Below are positions 34,429 to 45,000 of a stretch of DNA of 64,000 bases, one piece after another (within the stretch, counting starts at the first letter, position 1; the number at the start of each line of letters is the position of its first letter). The DNA lies in the NCBI GenBank assembly GCA_000989955.1, contig LBTE01000006.1:62001-126000 (forward strand), in the 5' to 3' direction. The notes under the pieces are model-generated. The model saw only the letters and a list, made by a program, of their open reading frames with translations. It did no database searches and was not told where the DNA came from. Both the position numbers and the translations under genes were made by a program. Source of the DNA: a candidate division TM6 bacterium GW2011_GWF2_37_49 (lineage in GTDB: Bacteria > Babelota > Babeliae > Babelales > RVW-14).

Positions 34429-37400
34429 CTAATTCCTCTTACCTTCAGCTGTAATGGTAAAAGCTTTTTCATTGGCATTTTTTCCATAAATTGTACCAGA
34501 ATAATCATCGCTTATAACGGTATCACCAGCTAAAAGATCCACTTTAATCTTGTCTTTTGTTATAACCGCCCCAATACCATCTAAAGACTCAAGCAACGTA
34601 CTAGTCTTGAGAATTGGAGGTGTCTTTCTAGCAAGTAATAACGCCAGTTTATCAAAAGTCATATGCTCAACATCTGTAAATAAGTCAGATTCCAACCCAA
34701 AGACCTTGCCTAAAAAACATTTTGTTGGATTTACATCGATATATTCAACAAATCCTCCACCTGAAATATTAGCGCAAAAACCTCCCCAACTAAAGTCGTA
34801 AATCTGATTGAATGTACTCAGCATACGATTTTGAGCAACGACAAAACGTCCATTATCTTTAATTGTCAAAGTTCCATTATTTCTGAAAGATAGGTCAGAA
34901 ACAAATCCTCTTGAAAGCTGTCCATTTAAAGCATTAATCTCAAATACACCATTTGCTCCAACAATTAAAGATCCACCTCCTTCAAAATTCAGAGCTGTGG
35001 TTAATTTCTGCATTGATATGGTTGTATAACCATCAATATAAGGATTTTCTAAACAAATTTGAGAATTTCCAGATACTTTAATAGTTATATTATCGCGTTC
35101 TGACAATCCAATTGTAAGACTGCTAGGAACACTAGGCTTTATCGATGCAGTATTTTGAATAATAATGTTGCCGATGCCATCTATTCTCGAATTTGCACCA
35201 CTAGCAAAATCAAGCGTGGCACCATCACTCAAAATAAAATTAGACTGATTAATAATAATTTTATTTTGAGTATCTTCGGTGGCAAGTAATTTTATTACGA
35301 CTCCATCAGATAAGATTACCTTACCAGACCCACTAAAAATCAAAGTGCTATTTTCTGGTATTGTTAAAACGGTTCCTGGCTCAAAAATCACCACCGCTTC
35401 GCTACCGGTAGGCATAAATTTAAATTCTAACGATGAATTTTGATCCAAAAATAAATTCCCATCAAAAGACATCTGTCTTTGCACATTAATAATATTGCCT
35501 CTGCCTATTACATTTACGCTATGATTGGATGGATCAAATGAAACATTCTGTAAACCCTGAATTATTTGAGAGCCCTCTTTCAAATATACACTAAATGGCA
35601 ATGCTGAATCTACAATCAAATTATTCAAATTCGAACCTCGTCGTAACTCTGTTGATCCGGAATATACATCTGTAGAATTCACGTATTGACCGGCATATTG
35701 ATGACCATACACGTTAGGCTCAACTATTCGATGGCGAAAGCTTTTAATTACTCCCTTAGTCATTTGATTGTTTTCGTTCAAAGAATTAAATCTTTCATAT
35801 CTCAACAGTTCCAGACGATGTTTTTTAGGGTCTTTTGGAATAGTTGTAAAAAACGCATCCGAATACGCATCATTTAGTGCTTGGCAACAGCGTATTTTTT
35901 GACCTAATTCATCTAAATTTATTTGGGCATCCTGCTCATATGCAATTTGACGCAAAATATCTTTTTTACCTGCAGCATCAATTTTTGATTTTTTTGACAA
36001 ACTAAAACGAGCATTGGATGCATCAATTTGAAGACCATTAATTTGAGTACCATCGTCTAAAACTCTTGTAGATAATTGCAAAATCGGATTGGTTAATATA
36101 TCTAATTCTTCATATATCAAGTGAGCATTTATGTCTAACTGAATCGAGTTTAAATCCTGTAAATCAAGAATTACATATCTATCATCAAATATTAAACGTG
36201 ATGCACCATTATTTGGTCCACCAACAATAATTCCAGGTCCACCAGATAAATTAATACGCGGATATTTTTCCAACCCAAGTCCATCAATCAATGCAAAAGC
36301 TATGTGTAATTCGTTAATAGATTTATCACCAAAAACAATTAATCCAGACAACGTTAATGCATTAACCAACAAAGTAATGTTGTTTTCAGCTCCAGATGCT
36401 TTGAAATTTAAATTCGTGTCAACATCTATATCTACGCCGGATTCGCCACTCAAATGAATTAAGCTATTCGAATTATTTTTTATATGACTAATCCCGTCCA
36501 AAACAATATTCTCTAGGGTAAGAGTACCATCATTTATGTTCAAAATTACCATATTTGGATTAGTTGAATTAAATAGAGTAATGTATCTAACACCATCCAA
36601 TCCAATCCAAGTGAAATTTACACCAGGTAAAACATTTATCAGAGGTGAACTAAAAGTAACGTCTTCCGCAAAGCTCCACGTTACATTTTCCCCAATATTT
36701 ATCTGTCCACCCGGATAAATTAAAAATGTGTTTTGATTGATATTCGAGATGGTAATATTTGTTAAGTTAACGATTACACCAGGCTGAACAATAAATTGAG
36801 GAATGCCTGAATTTGGGAAATTAATTGTAGAGCCGCCACCATCCAAAGTCATATCACCGGTAATATTAATTGATTTATCCGAAGGAACATCAATAAAATA
36901 ATTCATTGTAACATCAACATGAACATTTCCACTTAAAAGTATAGCTGCGGCTGGATCTATAAAGCCGCCACCACCTGTAGTTGATGTAACACTTAAACTT
37001 ATAATGCCATCATTTAAATATGTTAAAGTTCCATCTGCAATATTTGCAGCAACATTGGCAACATTATATCCATTAATATCATAAACGGCTCTGGATGAAT
37101 TTAAATGCCCAGCCAAAGCAGTTAACCCTTTGCTAAGCGTATCAAGCCACAGGGTTGCTCCATCAACTGTTAAAGTTGCAATAGAATTTATGTTCCAATC
37201 AAATTCACCAAGAACAAAAGAAGATGCACCTTCAACAATAATATTGCCAATAGTTGTTGTGTATGCGGCACTTAAACAAGTATCAACTTTTGACATATAA
37301 AGATTAGATGTCTCTGACGCAAAAATTATTTGGCCAGCAGAATTTCCAAGTCCCTTAATAACTAGGTCTTCGATATATAAATTGGTGTTTGGACCTACGA

Positions 37401-38145
37401 CAATTTTTCCACCATCGCTCAAATCCAATATTGTGCCATTTCCAATCAAGTTGCAATCACCGTAAAAAAACCAGTATCCATCCAACTTCACACTTCCGGT
37501 TAACACCAGGCTGGTTGCATGCTCGAAACCAAGCGACTCCGACCAGGGAGATGTGTAAAAACCTCCAAAAATCAACTGTCTGTTATTTAAATCTATTCTG
37601 CCAGGCCCAACAATCTGAACATCATCTCCAAGACTTAAATCATTGATTAATCTAATGACTCCGCCGTTCATATCGATATTTTGAGATAATGCATTTTGCA
37701 TATCAATTAATGCTTCAGAGGAATAATTCAAAAGGCGTATTGGCAAAACAAATGTAGGCTGCCCAGATATAACGTTATTTAGACCACTAATTAAAACACC
37801 ATAAAAAACATTTCCAGGTTCACCTTTCAAAACACCATCGCCAGCAAATTGTAAAACCTCAGCGGCATTTGGGTCAAATGTACCATTCAATATCGCTTCA
37901 GCCCCATCCTGCTCCAAAACGCCATTAACAAAAGAAAATCTCTGGCCAGTTATCAGTCCACCCAATTCTTGAGAAATAGTCCCATCGACGTAAAAATTGC
38001 TGCCTCTTACATTCAGTCTGGCACCAGAAAAAACATTAATCCTAGAATCTCGACTTCCAAAACTAACAGACGCATTAACAAAATCGATATCACTAAACAA
38101 AATAGCCAAACAAAGCAATGAAAGCCGCAACAAAAAACAGATCAT
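34429..38145 (-). CDS. Giant exported beta-helix surface protein, paralogue 5 (1238 aa)
   Basis: Signal peptide MICFLLRLSLLCLAILFSDIDF, GAGGAG upstream. The first 350 residues align with paralogues 1 and 4 (ALSQNIDMNGGVIRLIND, LGDDVQIVGPGRI, IGNGTILDLSDGG, LTVDGATLWLDTLS). Residues about 350-700 add more rungs; a helical, charged insert lies near 725-810 (KKDILRQIAYEQDAQ, QALNDAYSDAFF), then beta-helix resumes to the end. The C-terminal module of the other paralogues is absent, and so is a barrel. It is the largest member and the first gene of the unit with the Lys-rich barrel protein, which might display it. That pairing is inference. Confidence 0.85.
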   Translation of the reverse strand: MICFLLRLSLLCLAILFSDIDFVNASVSFGSRDSRINVFSGARLNVRGSNFYVDGTISQELGGLITGQRFSFVNGVLEQDGAEAILNGTFDPNAAEVLQFAGDGVLKGEPGNVFYGVLISGLNNVISGQPTFVLPIRLLNYSSEALIDMQNALSQNIDMNGGVIRLINDLSLGDDVQIVGPGRIDLNNRQLIFGGFYTSPWSESLGFEHATSLVLTGSVKLDGYWFFYGDCNLIGNGTILDLSDGGKIVVGPNTNLYIEDLVIKGLGNSAGQIIFASETSNLYMSKVDTCLSAAYTTTIGNIIVEGASSFVLGEFDWNINSIATLTVDGATLWLDTLSKGLTALAGHLNSSRAVYDINGYNVANVAANIADGTLTYLNDGIISLSVTSTTGGGGFIDPAAAILLSGNVHVDVTMNYFIDVPSDKSINITGDMTLDGGGSTINFPNSGIPQFIVQPGVIVNLTNITISNINQNTFLIYPGGQINIGENVTWSFAEDVTFSSPLINVLPGVNFTWIGLDGVRYITLFNSTNPNMVILNINDGTLTLENIVLDGISHIKNNSNSLIHLSGESGVDIDVDTNLNFKASGAENNITLLVNALTLSGLIVFGDKSINELHIAFALIDGLGLEKYPRINLSGGPGIIVGGPNNGASRLIFDDRYVILDLQDLNSIQLDINAHLIYEELDILTNPILQLSTRVLDDGTQINGLQIDASNARFSLSKKSKIDAAGKKDILRQIAYEQDAQINLDELGQKIRCCQALNDAYSDAFFTTIPKDPKKHRLELLRYERFNSLNENNQMTKGVIKSFRHRIVEPNVYGHQYAGQYVNSTDVYSGSTELRRGSNLNNLIVDSALPFSVYLKEGSQIIQGLQNVSFDPSNHSVNVIGRGNIINVQRQMSFDGNLFLDQNSSLEFKFMPTGSEAVVIFEPGTVLTIPENSTLIFSGSGKVILSDGVVIKLLATEDTQNKIIINQSNFILSDGATLDFASGANSRIDGIGNIIIQNTASIKPSVPSSLTIGLSERDNITIKVSGNSQICLENPYIDGYTTISMQKLTTALNFEGGGSLIVGANGVFEINALNGQLSRGFVSDLSFRNNGTLTIKDNGRFVVAQNRMLSTFNQIYDFSWGGFCANISGGGFVEYIDVNPTKCFLGKVFGLESDLFTDVEHMTFDKLALLLARKTPPILKTSTLLESLDGIGAVITKDKIKVDLLAGDTVISDDYSGTIYGKNANEKAFTITAEGKRN

Positions 38146-38231
38146 CCCTATCTCCTCTTAAAATAAACTTGTGCTCCGATTTTGATTTTATTATTGCCGC
38201 CTCTATCTGTAAAGAATTAATAAAAATTAAA

Positions 38232-39197
38232 TCATATTAAGCTACTTATTGACCTTATGCTTTCTTTTATTTTAATTGCGGAATCGATAAAAAGGCCTTT
38301 TTCTTTTGCATCTAATTCTATGCTTAGCCTTTGACAGACACCATTTGCCCCTATAATTGTTGGCACACTAATGCAAACGTCTTTAATACCGTAAACTTCT
38401 TCTTCTATTAATGTAGATAGCGTAAAAACCCTTGACTGTCCTTGAATGATTGCTCTAACAAGTTTTGAAACAGCAGCTGAAACAGCATAATAAGTTGCAC
38501 CTTTGCGCTTTATAACTTCATAAACAGAATCTCTAGTTCGTGTATAAATTTTATCCATTATTTCCGTGGTAAAAGTTGGAAAGTTGTTTAACGGAATTCC
38601 AGCAATATTTGCCTTACTCCACCAAACAAATTCAGAATCTCCATGCTCTCCAAGAACGTAAGCTGTAATATCTTTCGGACTTACTTTTAAATGCTGCCCA
38701 ATTAAATATCTCAACCGCGAGGTATCAAGCACTGTGCCAGTACCAAAAACCCTGCATGAAGGCATACCGGAAAGCTTTAATGTAACATACGTAAGTACAT
38801 CAAGAGGATTAGTCACTATTAACAAAATACAATCAGAATTGCATTTCACAATTTTCGGAATAACAGATTTAAAAATTTTTACATTTTCACTTAAAAGATT
38901 CACTCGTGGTTCACCAACTTTTTGAGCAAAGCCTGCACAAACAACAACAATTGATGCTCCTTTAACAAGATCAAATGAATCGCCTGCTTCAACAGAAACT
39001 GATCGCGTAAACTGCATACAATGGCGCAAGTCATACGCTTCACCAGTAGCCTTTTCTTTGTCGATATCTATTAAAACAATTTCAGATGCTACACCTTCAA
39101 GCATCATTGTGTAGGCAATTGTACTGCCCACAAAACCAGCACCTATTATTGCAATCTTAGCTGATGGAGTAATGGCCTTGGTGTAGCAAACAGACAT
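38232..39197 (-). CDS. ldh: L-lactate dehydrogenase
   Basis: LDH/MDH-family NAD-dependent enzyme. NAD-binding loop GAGFVGSTIA, then the substrate loop CAGFAQKVGEPR, where Gln at the discriminating position points to lactate rather than malate dehydrogenase (which has Arg). The catalytic His is in GEHGDSE, and DTSRLRYLIG holds the conserved Arg. The ATG at 39197 follows AAAGGAG; a TTG one codon upstream is less likely. It would regenerate NAD from pyruvate in a fermentative or parasitic metabolism. About 321 aa, usual length. Confidence 0.93.
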   Translation of the reverse strand: MSVCYTKAITPSAKIAIIGAGFVGSTIAYTMMLEGVASEIVLIDIDKEKATGEAYDLRHCMQFTRSVSVEAGDSFDLVKGASIVVVCAGFAQKVGEPRVNLLSENVKIFKSVIPKIVKCNSDCILLIVTNPLDVLTYVTLKLSGMPSCRVFGTGTVLDTSRLRYLIGQHLKVSPKDITAYVLGEHGDSEFVWWSKANIAGIPLNNFPTFTTEIMDKIYTRTRDSVYEVIKRKGATYYAVSAAVSKLVRAIIQGQSRVFTLSTLIEEEVYGIKDVCISVPTIIGANGVCQRLSIELDAKEKGLFIDSAIKIKESIRSISSLI

Positions 39198-39419
39198 CAA
39201 TGCTCCTTTTTTCCTTTATTCAACAACGTCATTACTTAAATTAGTGGTATGATAAAAAACTCATATCTGCAATATCAAGATTTTTAATTAAAAAATAAAA
39301 TTACGCAACAAACTCAATAATTCAAGCTCAAAATTATAAAAAGTTAAATTTAACTTGATAACAAAATCGTGTAAATTTTAAGCAGATTTCGATTGTTTTT
39401 TATTAAACACTGAAAAGCT

Positions 39420-39582
39420 GCATCCACTTCTTGCAGTTTTTAAAAAATTCATTCGGCAAGTAGCCACCAATCAGTGCTGGCAGGCCGAGTCTAAAAACTT
39501 GTAAATTTCTTGAAATAATTGATTTCACCGGCTATTACAAGTAATATAGTCGATGTATAATCGTAAAAATCGTGGGTTTAAC
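39420..39582 (+). repeat. Dispersed intergenic repeat, copy F
   Basis: Well-preserved copy: CTTCTTGCAGTTTTTAAAA, ATTCGGCAAGT, GTGCTGGCAGGCCGAG, TCTAAAAACTTG, TAAATTTCTTGAAATAATTG, then ATATAGTCGATGTATAA. Nearly identical to copy G over about 100 bases. It ends about 20 bases before the DUF5674 gene and overlaps the place where that gene's promoter should be. Confidence 0.92.
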
Positions 39583-39602
39583 TATATAAAAAAAAGGATT
39601 TT

Positions 39603-39947
39603 ATGAAACTGGTTAATGAAAAAATATCACTTGCAGAGCTCAAAATCATGTCTGAAAAAATGTTTGGAGGCCTTGTAAAAGCGGTAGTTGATATAGAAAA
39701 AGAAATTATGGTAGTAGATGCAGCTATGCATGCTGACGAAGAATTCATGCTTTTGGAAGAAGGATCACAGCAAGAACATCTTTGGGGAATCAATCTTTAT
39801 TACGAACAATTTGGAAATGAAGACTGGATTGAATTTGATTCTATGATAAATATTCGTCCAGTTTGCGGCAATAGAAGTCGTGGCGTTGACGATTCAAAAA
39901 TTCGAGAAAAGATAATAAAAGTAGTTAATGCGTTGGTTGTAAAATGA
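39603..39947 (+). CDS. DUF5674 family protein
   Basis: 114 aa, matching the DUF5674 pattern from memory: MVKAVVDIEK-type start (GGLVKAVVDIEKEIMVVDA), HADEEFMLLEEGS, LWGINLY, EFDSMINIRP and NRSRGVDD. The acidic HADEE block and the NIRP block are the hallmarks. AAGGA precedes the ATG. It overlaps the next gene by 4 bases (ATGA). The biochemical function of the family is unknown; the two-gene arrangement resembles a toxin-antitoxin pair. Confidence 0.8.
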   Translation: MKLVNEKISLAELKIMSEKMFGGLVKAVVDIEKEIMVVDAAMHADEEFMLLEEGSQQEHLWGINLYYEQFGNEDWIEFDSMINIRPVCGNRSRGVDDSKIREKIIKVVNALVVK

Positions 39948-40285
39948 AAAACTTTATACACAAAGACCTTGCTGGCGGCCGCTGGTTTGAGTTTTCACTT
40001 ATCGAGCAACTGGCTAACATCGGAAGCGATATAGAGCGGACGATTAAATGGAAACAAAAAGGGAATGTTGAATACAGCAACGCCGCTTTTGAACGAGCAT
40101 TAGAGTTGATATTTTTAACAGTTGAGGACCCAAAAAATAGAAGTCGACTCAGAGAAATATTACGCGCACGAGAAGCGCTTATTGACCACTTTATGTTCGA
40201 CAACGAATACAATTCTACAGACAATCAGTGGCAAAAATATTTTTTTCAATTTAATTATGCCGCAGCGCTACAACGAGGAAGATAA
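39944..40285 (+). CDS. Small helical protein paired with DUF5674 (113 aa)
   Basis: Begins MKNFIHKDLAGGRWFEFSL and continues helical with EQLANIGSDIERTIKWK and ALELIFLTVEDPKNRSRL. I recall similar conserved hypothetical proteins in many bacteria, often close to small accessory genes, but no function. The start overlaps the DUF5674 stop by 4 bases, so the two are co-translated. The stop lies 32 bases before the left end of the IS66 element. Confidence 0.75.
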   Translation: MKNFIHKDLAGGRWFEFSLIEQLANIGSDIERTIKWKQKGNVEYSNAAFERALELIFLTVEDPKNRSRLREILRAREALIDHFMFDNEYNSTDNQWQKYFFQFNYAAALQRGR

Positions 40286-40317
40286 TGTTGATAAAAATCG
40301 ATGTTCTGAAATAAACC

Positions 40318-41740
40318 GTAACTATTCAGGTGCCCCTTGTTTAAAAATAGGGATTTCCAAAAAATAAAGTTGTGGTAATATCTGGGTAGAAAGGAGATTT
40401 GAGTGGACTGGAGAGATGAGTTAATAGAATCGCAAAAAAAAATTATCGAGTCACAAAATAAAATCATAGCTGAACTAAAAGCGGAAATAGTTGTACTGAA
40501 AGAGCAAGTAGCTGAGCTTGAGCGTCGACTAGGGTTAAATAGTGAAAATAGTGGTAAGCCGCCTTCAAGTGATGGGCTTGGCAAGCCTCACAGAACACAA
40601 AGTCTGCGTGAAAAAAGTGGTAAAAAACCTGACCGACTTAACAAAAGTGCCGGTTTCGAGCATCTGCAAGAGGCAGGTTTTTGATATTCCTCAAATCAAG
40701 GCCCCTATCGTTGTTGAACATCAATTTGAGATTAAGCGTTGTCCGGGGTGTTGCAAAAAAGTGGAGACTCAAATAACTGGGGTCTCCAACACACCTGTTC
40801 AGTACGGACCAAATACCAAAGCCGTTGTATTATATCTTTATGCGTCCAACTACATTCCGGATGATCGTACATCTAAAATAATGCAAGACCTCTTCGGTAT
40901 GAGTCTTTCGGCTGCCACAGTTAAAAATATGGTGGAAGAATGCGCTTACAAAGTCTATCCAGTGACTAAAAAAATTGAAGCCAAGTTAATAAACGCACCA
41001 GTCAAACATGTGGATGAATCGGGTATGCGCATAGATGGAAAAATTAAGTGGGCACACGCGCTTTGCAACGACAAATTAACTCACTATCGGCTCCCTCAAA
41101 AACGAAGCGATATCCAGCAAAATTTAACAGGCGTTGTCGTTCATGATTATTTTAAACCTTATTATTCCAGGCTCAAAGATGCTCAGCATGCAGTGTATAA
41201 CGCCCACATTTTACGTGAATTAAAAGCCGTTTCAGAAATAGATAAAGAGCCATGGGCCGAAGATATGGCCAATGCATTGTTAAGCGGATATAAAAAGTCA
41301 CAACAAAATAGAGACGAAATATCGGCCAAATGGCTTACAAGATTTAAAAATTTATATGACAAAATCATTGATACTGGAATTGAATTTCATGAAAAATTAG
41401 GCTTTTTAAAGCAGCAAAAGACTGGTCGCTTCAAGCGCAGACCGGGGCATAATTTGTTACTCCGATTACAAAACAATTCTGAAGATGTTTTGCGTTTTTT
41501 ACATGATCCAAATGTTCCTTTTACAAACAATTGTGCGGAACAAGCCTTGCGCATGATCAAGGTTAAACAAAAAATATCTGGCTGTTTTCGAACCTATCGA
41601 TGGGCTATACATTTTTTGGAAATTCGAGCATATTTGGCCTCTGCACAAAAACAAGGCTACAATGTTTTTGATGCTCTATCTTCCGTGTTTCAAACCGGGC
41701 CTATCAACCTTGTTTTGGACTAGGCACCTGAATAGTTACA
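40318..41740 (+). mobile_element. IS66-family insertion sequence (ISBst12-like), decayed
   Basis: Bounded by perfect 17-bp terminal inverted repeats, GTAACTATTCAGGTGCC at 40318-40334 and its complement at 41724-41740, starting with the GTAA typical of IS66. Length 1423 bp with only a TnpC-type transposase, as in the ISBst12 subgroup. The eight bases on either side (AATAAACC and AATTTTTA) do not match, so no target duplication is visible. Confidence 0.9.
40403..41723 (+). pseudogene. tnpC: IS66 TnpC transposase, frameshifted and internally deleted
   Basis: The N-terminal part (GTG at 40403 with AAGGAG, 93 codons) has the leucine-zipper-like helix and the NSENSGKPPSSDG block of IS66 transposases. 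The rest is in the +1 frame from about 40640 to 41723, with KRQVFDIPQI, CPGC, HVDESGMRIDGK (first catalytic Asp), VVVHDYFKPY (second Asp) and NNCAEQALRMIKVKQKISG (Glu). The usual GGQxGHxG zinc-proximal region between GKKP and RQVFDIP is missing, roughly 45 codons. A deletion with a frame change is the simplest explanation, so the transposase is probably inactive. Confidence 0.88.
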
Positions 41741-42002
41741 ATTTTTAAAAAAATGCTTTTAAAAAAAGAACCATCGATGCATGTTTTTGTCAATTGAATG
41801 TTACTCAAATTTTATCTGTCCGGAGTCCTGTTACAGATTCTCTAGATTGAAAGGTTGTTAATGTTCAAAATCAGTAACATTCAAATTAAGATTGAGAAGC
41901 CACGGCTTTTAAGCCGGGCGTGGTCACTTTATTTTATTTTCAAATCAGTTAGAATGATCTTTAAATTCAAATTGGACCAACGATTGATTGAGGAATCTTT
42001 TT

Positions 42003-45000
42003 GTGAAGAATAATGTGCTAGACTGCATAAAAAAACTTTCTATCGAAAAAATAAAAAATATAACTGCCTATGAGATTTTTGAACGTGGACAAGAATATGC
42101 TTCAAGTAACCGAGTAATATCTTTTTGGTGGGATAGAAAAAGCGGAGAAAATGCACGTTTAATGTCTTATGTCATGGGAACAGATGTATACATGGTCGAG
42201 TTTTTTTGTCGTGATGATAAGCTTGTTTCTAGTTGTATGTGCCCTGCATATGATTCACGTAAACTATGTAAACACGTTGTTTGCGCTTTACTAACCGCAG
42301 AAAAATTATTGCATACTCAAACAAACGTTAACTCAAAATTATTACTTGGACTTTTGGGAAGCAGCACTGTATCAATGGAAACTGGATTACTTGATCAAAC
42401 AACAAATATTTACATCAAGCCTGATAATTATAATAATCTTTCATCATCAATTCGCTTTCATGTAAAAGGGTTTAAAAATCAGACACCAATTTCTGGACAT
42501 CTTTTTGGTTTTAACTCAAATTTAAGAAAACTGTTTTTAGATTATTACTACCAAGATTCAAGCGAAAAAGAGATGGAGCTTATCAAGGCTCTGTCAACAG
42601 ACTTTAAAGATTGTAAAGTTTTTGTATCACACTTGCACGATGAAATAAGTATTAACACTCGTGCTGATCATAAAATGCACGTTAGTAGCCTGACAGAGCT
42701 AAATCTTGATGGTGACGAGGTTACGATTAAACAACTTATTGCGAATGGACGATATGTCTTCAATGGGCAAAATATACGTATAAGTGAACATGTCATTTTA
42801 CTTAAAAAAGAGAATCGCTTTGTTTTTATAGATGAAAAAATTCCATGGTGGTGGCTCAGCAAGATTGCATTTCCAAAACTTTGGGATTATGTGAATTATG
42901 CGAATAATAATAGAGATCCTGTTTTTATACAAAAAATATCTGACTGGTTTAAAAATCAAAATGGTAAATTCCAGGATCTATCATCACAACTAAATATTCC
43001 GATAAATTACTTAAACAATGCCATTGAAATAAAATATGAATCTAAAGATCGTTCAATTATCGAAAAATTCATTATCTTTAAGAAGCACAATCAGGTTGTT
43101 ACTCCAAATCAAGTCAAAGTAGACATTGTTGTTAGCGCCAAAATTGATCGCGAAAACAAATCGGTTAAAATTGTGCCACAAGGATTGATTGATGGAGCGA
43201 TAATCCCAATTTTTAAGCCCATAATAAAATTCATAGACATGATCGATGAGTTGCCGGGCTGGGTAAGATCAAATAAAAGAAGGCTTATTATTGCAAAGGG
43301 CCTTCTTAGTATTCTGTTGGCATATACACAAAAAGCAACATTAAGTCATATCAAGGCTGCGGTGAAAAACTTATTGGATACGTACGATGGAAAAGCAAAC
43401 AAAATCGCAATCCATAATTATTTTAAAAGTTTTGCTAGTGTGCTTGATCAATCGCTTGAATCAATCTTTATAAGTAAGAGTGGCTTCTACATACTTCCGT
43501 TACATTACCGGAACCTATGCAATGTTGCGGCTATAATTTCAAATTTCTTTGACAATTGCACGGTTGAGTGCGGCGACAACAATGAATTATTTTTTTCTGT
43601 TCCAGAAGATGTTTTTAATCAAAAGCTGGCAGACTTTTTAAATCTTCTTAATAAGAGCAACATTGGCTTAAAACTAAACGATAAAAAATTAAGGCTTGTT
43701 AGTTTGGATGTGTCAATCGATGCATCCAGACCTACTGGATCAGATTGGTTTGATTTGGATCCTAAAATTTTGTCTGATGGCATAAAATTAACTAAAGAGC
43801 AACGGCAAGCGCTGTTTGAATCTGACGGTGTTATCGAGTCGTTTGACTGTTTTAAGATACTTGACCAAAATTCGCAGGAAGTTATTAAAATTCTTGCAAA
43901 GATTTTTCAACAATCTTCTGGCGTGGGTGGTGGTAAAAACATAAAAGAAATTGTTCAGATTCCAAGCCTCCAGATTTTAACTCTTTTCGAATTACGTAAA
44001 AGTGGAGCTAGTATTAAGTTATCAAAAGACGATGAAGAGATTGTCGACAATTTGACAAACTTTTCTAAAATCAAAAAAACTCCGATCCCATCAATATTTA
44101 AGGGAGAGCTAAGAGATTATCAAAAGCATGGCTACGATTGGCTTGCATTTTTGTACAAGCACAGGTTTGGCGCATGTGTTGCCGACGACATGGGCTTGGG
44201 CAAAACTGTGCAAGCAATTGCATTTTTAAGTGGCATTGCCGACGGAACAATTACAAGCAGAGCGAGCATCAAAACACCTCATTTGATAGTCGTTCCTACA
44301 ACACTGGTTTTTAACTGGATCCAGGAGCTCAAAAAATTTAGCCCAAAACTTAAAGTTAAGGAATACTTAAGTAAATTACAAACCATCGATCTTGAGAAAT
44401 TTGATATTATTATTACAACATATGATCGCGTTCGGATAGACATTGAAAAATTGAAAAACATTACTTTTCACGTACTGATACTTGATGAGGCACAAGCCAT
44501 AAAAAACATTGCGGCTGGACGATCCGCCGCGGTGCGTCAATTAAAAAGCCTTTTTACAATTTCGTTGACTGGAACACCTCTTGAAAACCACATTGGTGAG
44601 TATTATTCGATTATCGATGTTGCACTTCCTGGACTTCTTCCTGAATACAAAAATTTTATGAAGCAAATACAATCCGATGATCAAGGTAATTTGATTCGCA
44701 GGACCAAGCCATTCGTTCTCAGACGAACAAAAGACGCAATCTTAAAAGAATTGCCTCCAAAAATAGAAAATAATGTTTACTTGCACATGGCTGAAAAGCA
44801 GCAAAAATTGTATGCAACAACTGTTAGAGAGGTTAAAAGGCTTATTGACCGAGCTTATGAGTCACATACTGCGGGACAAGCAAATATAATTGCGCTTACT
44901 GCAATTTTAAGGCTGCGACAAATTTGCATATCCCCACAAATAATTGATCCAAAGGCAGGGCTTGACTCTCCAAAAATTGAATATCTTATCACAGCACTGT

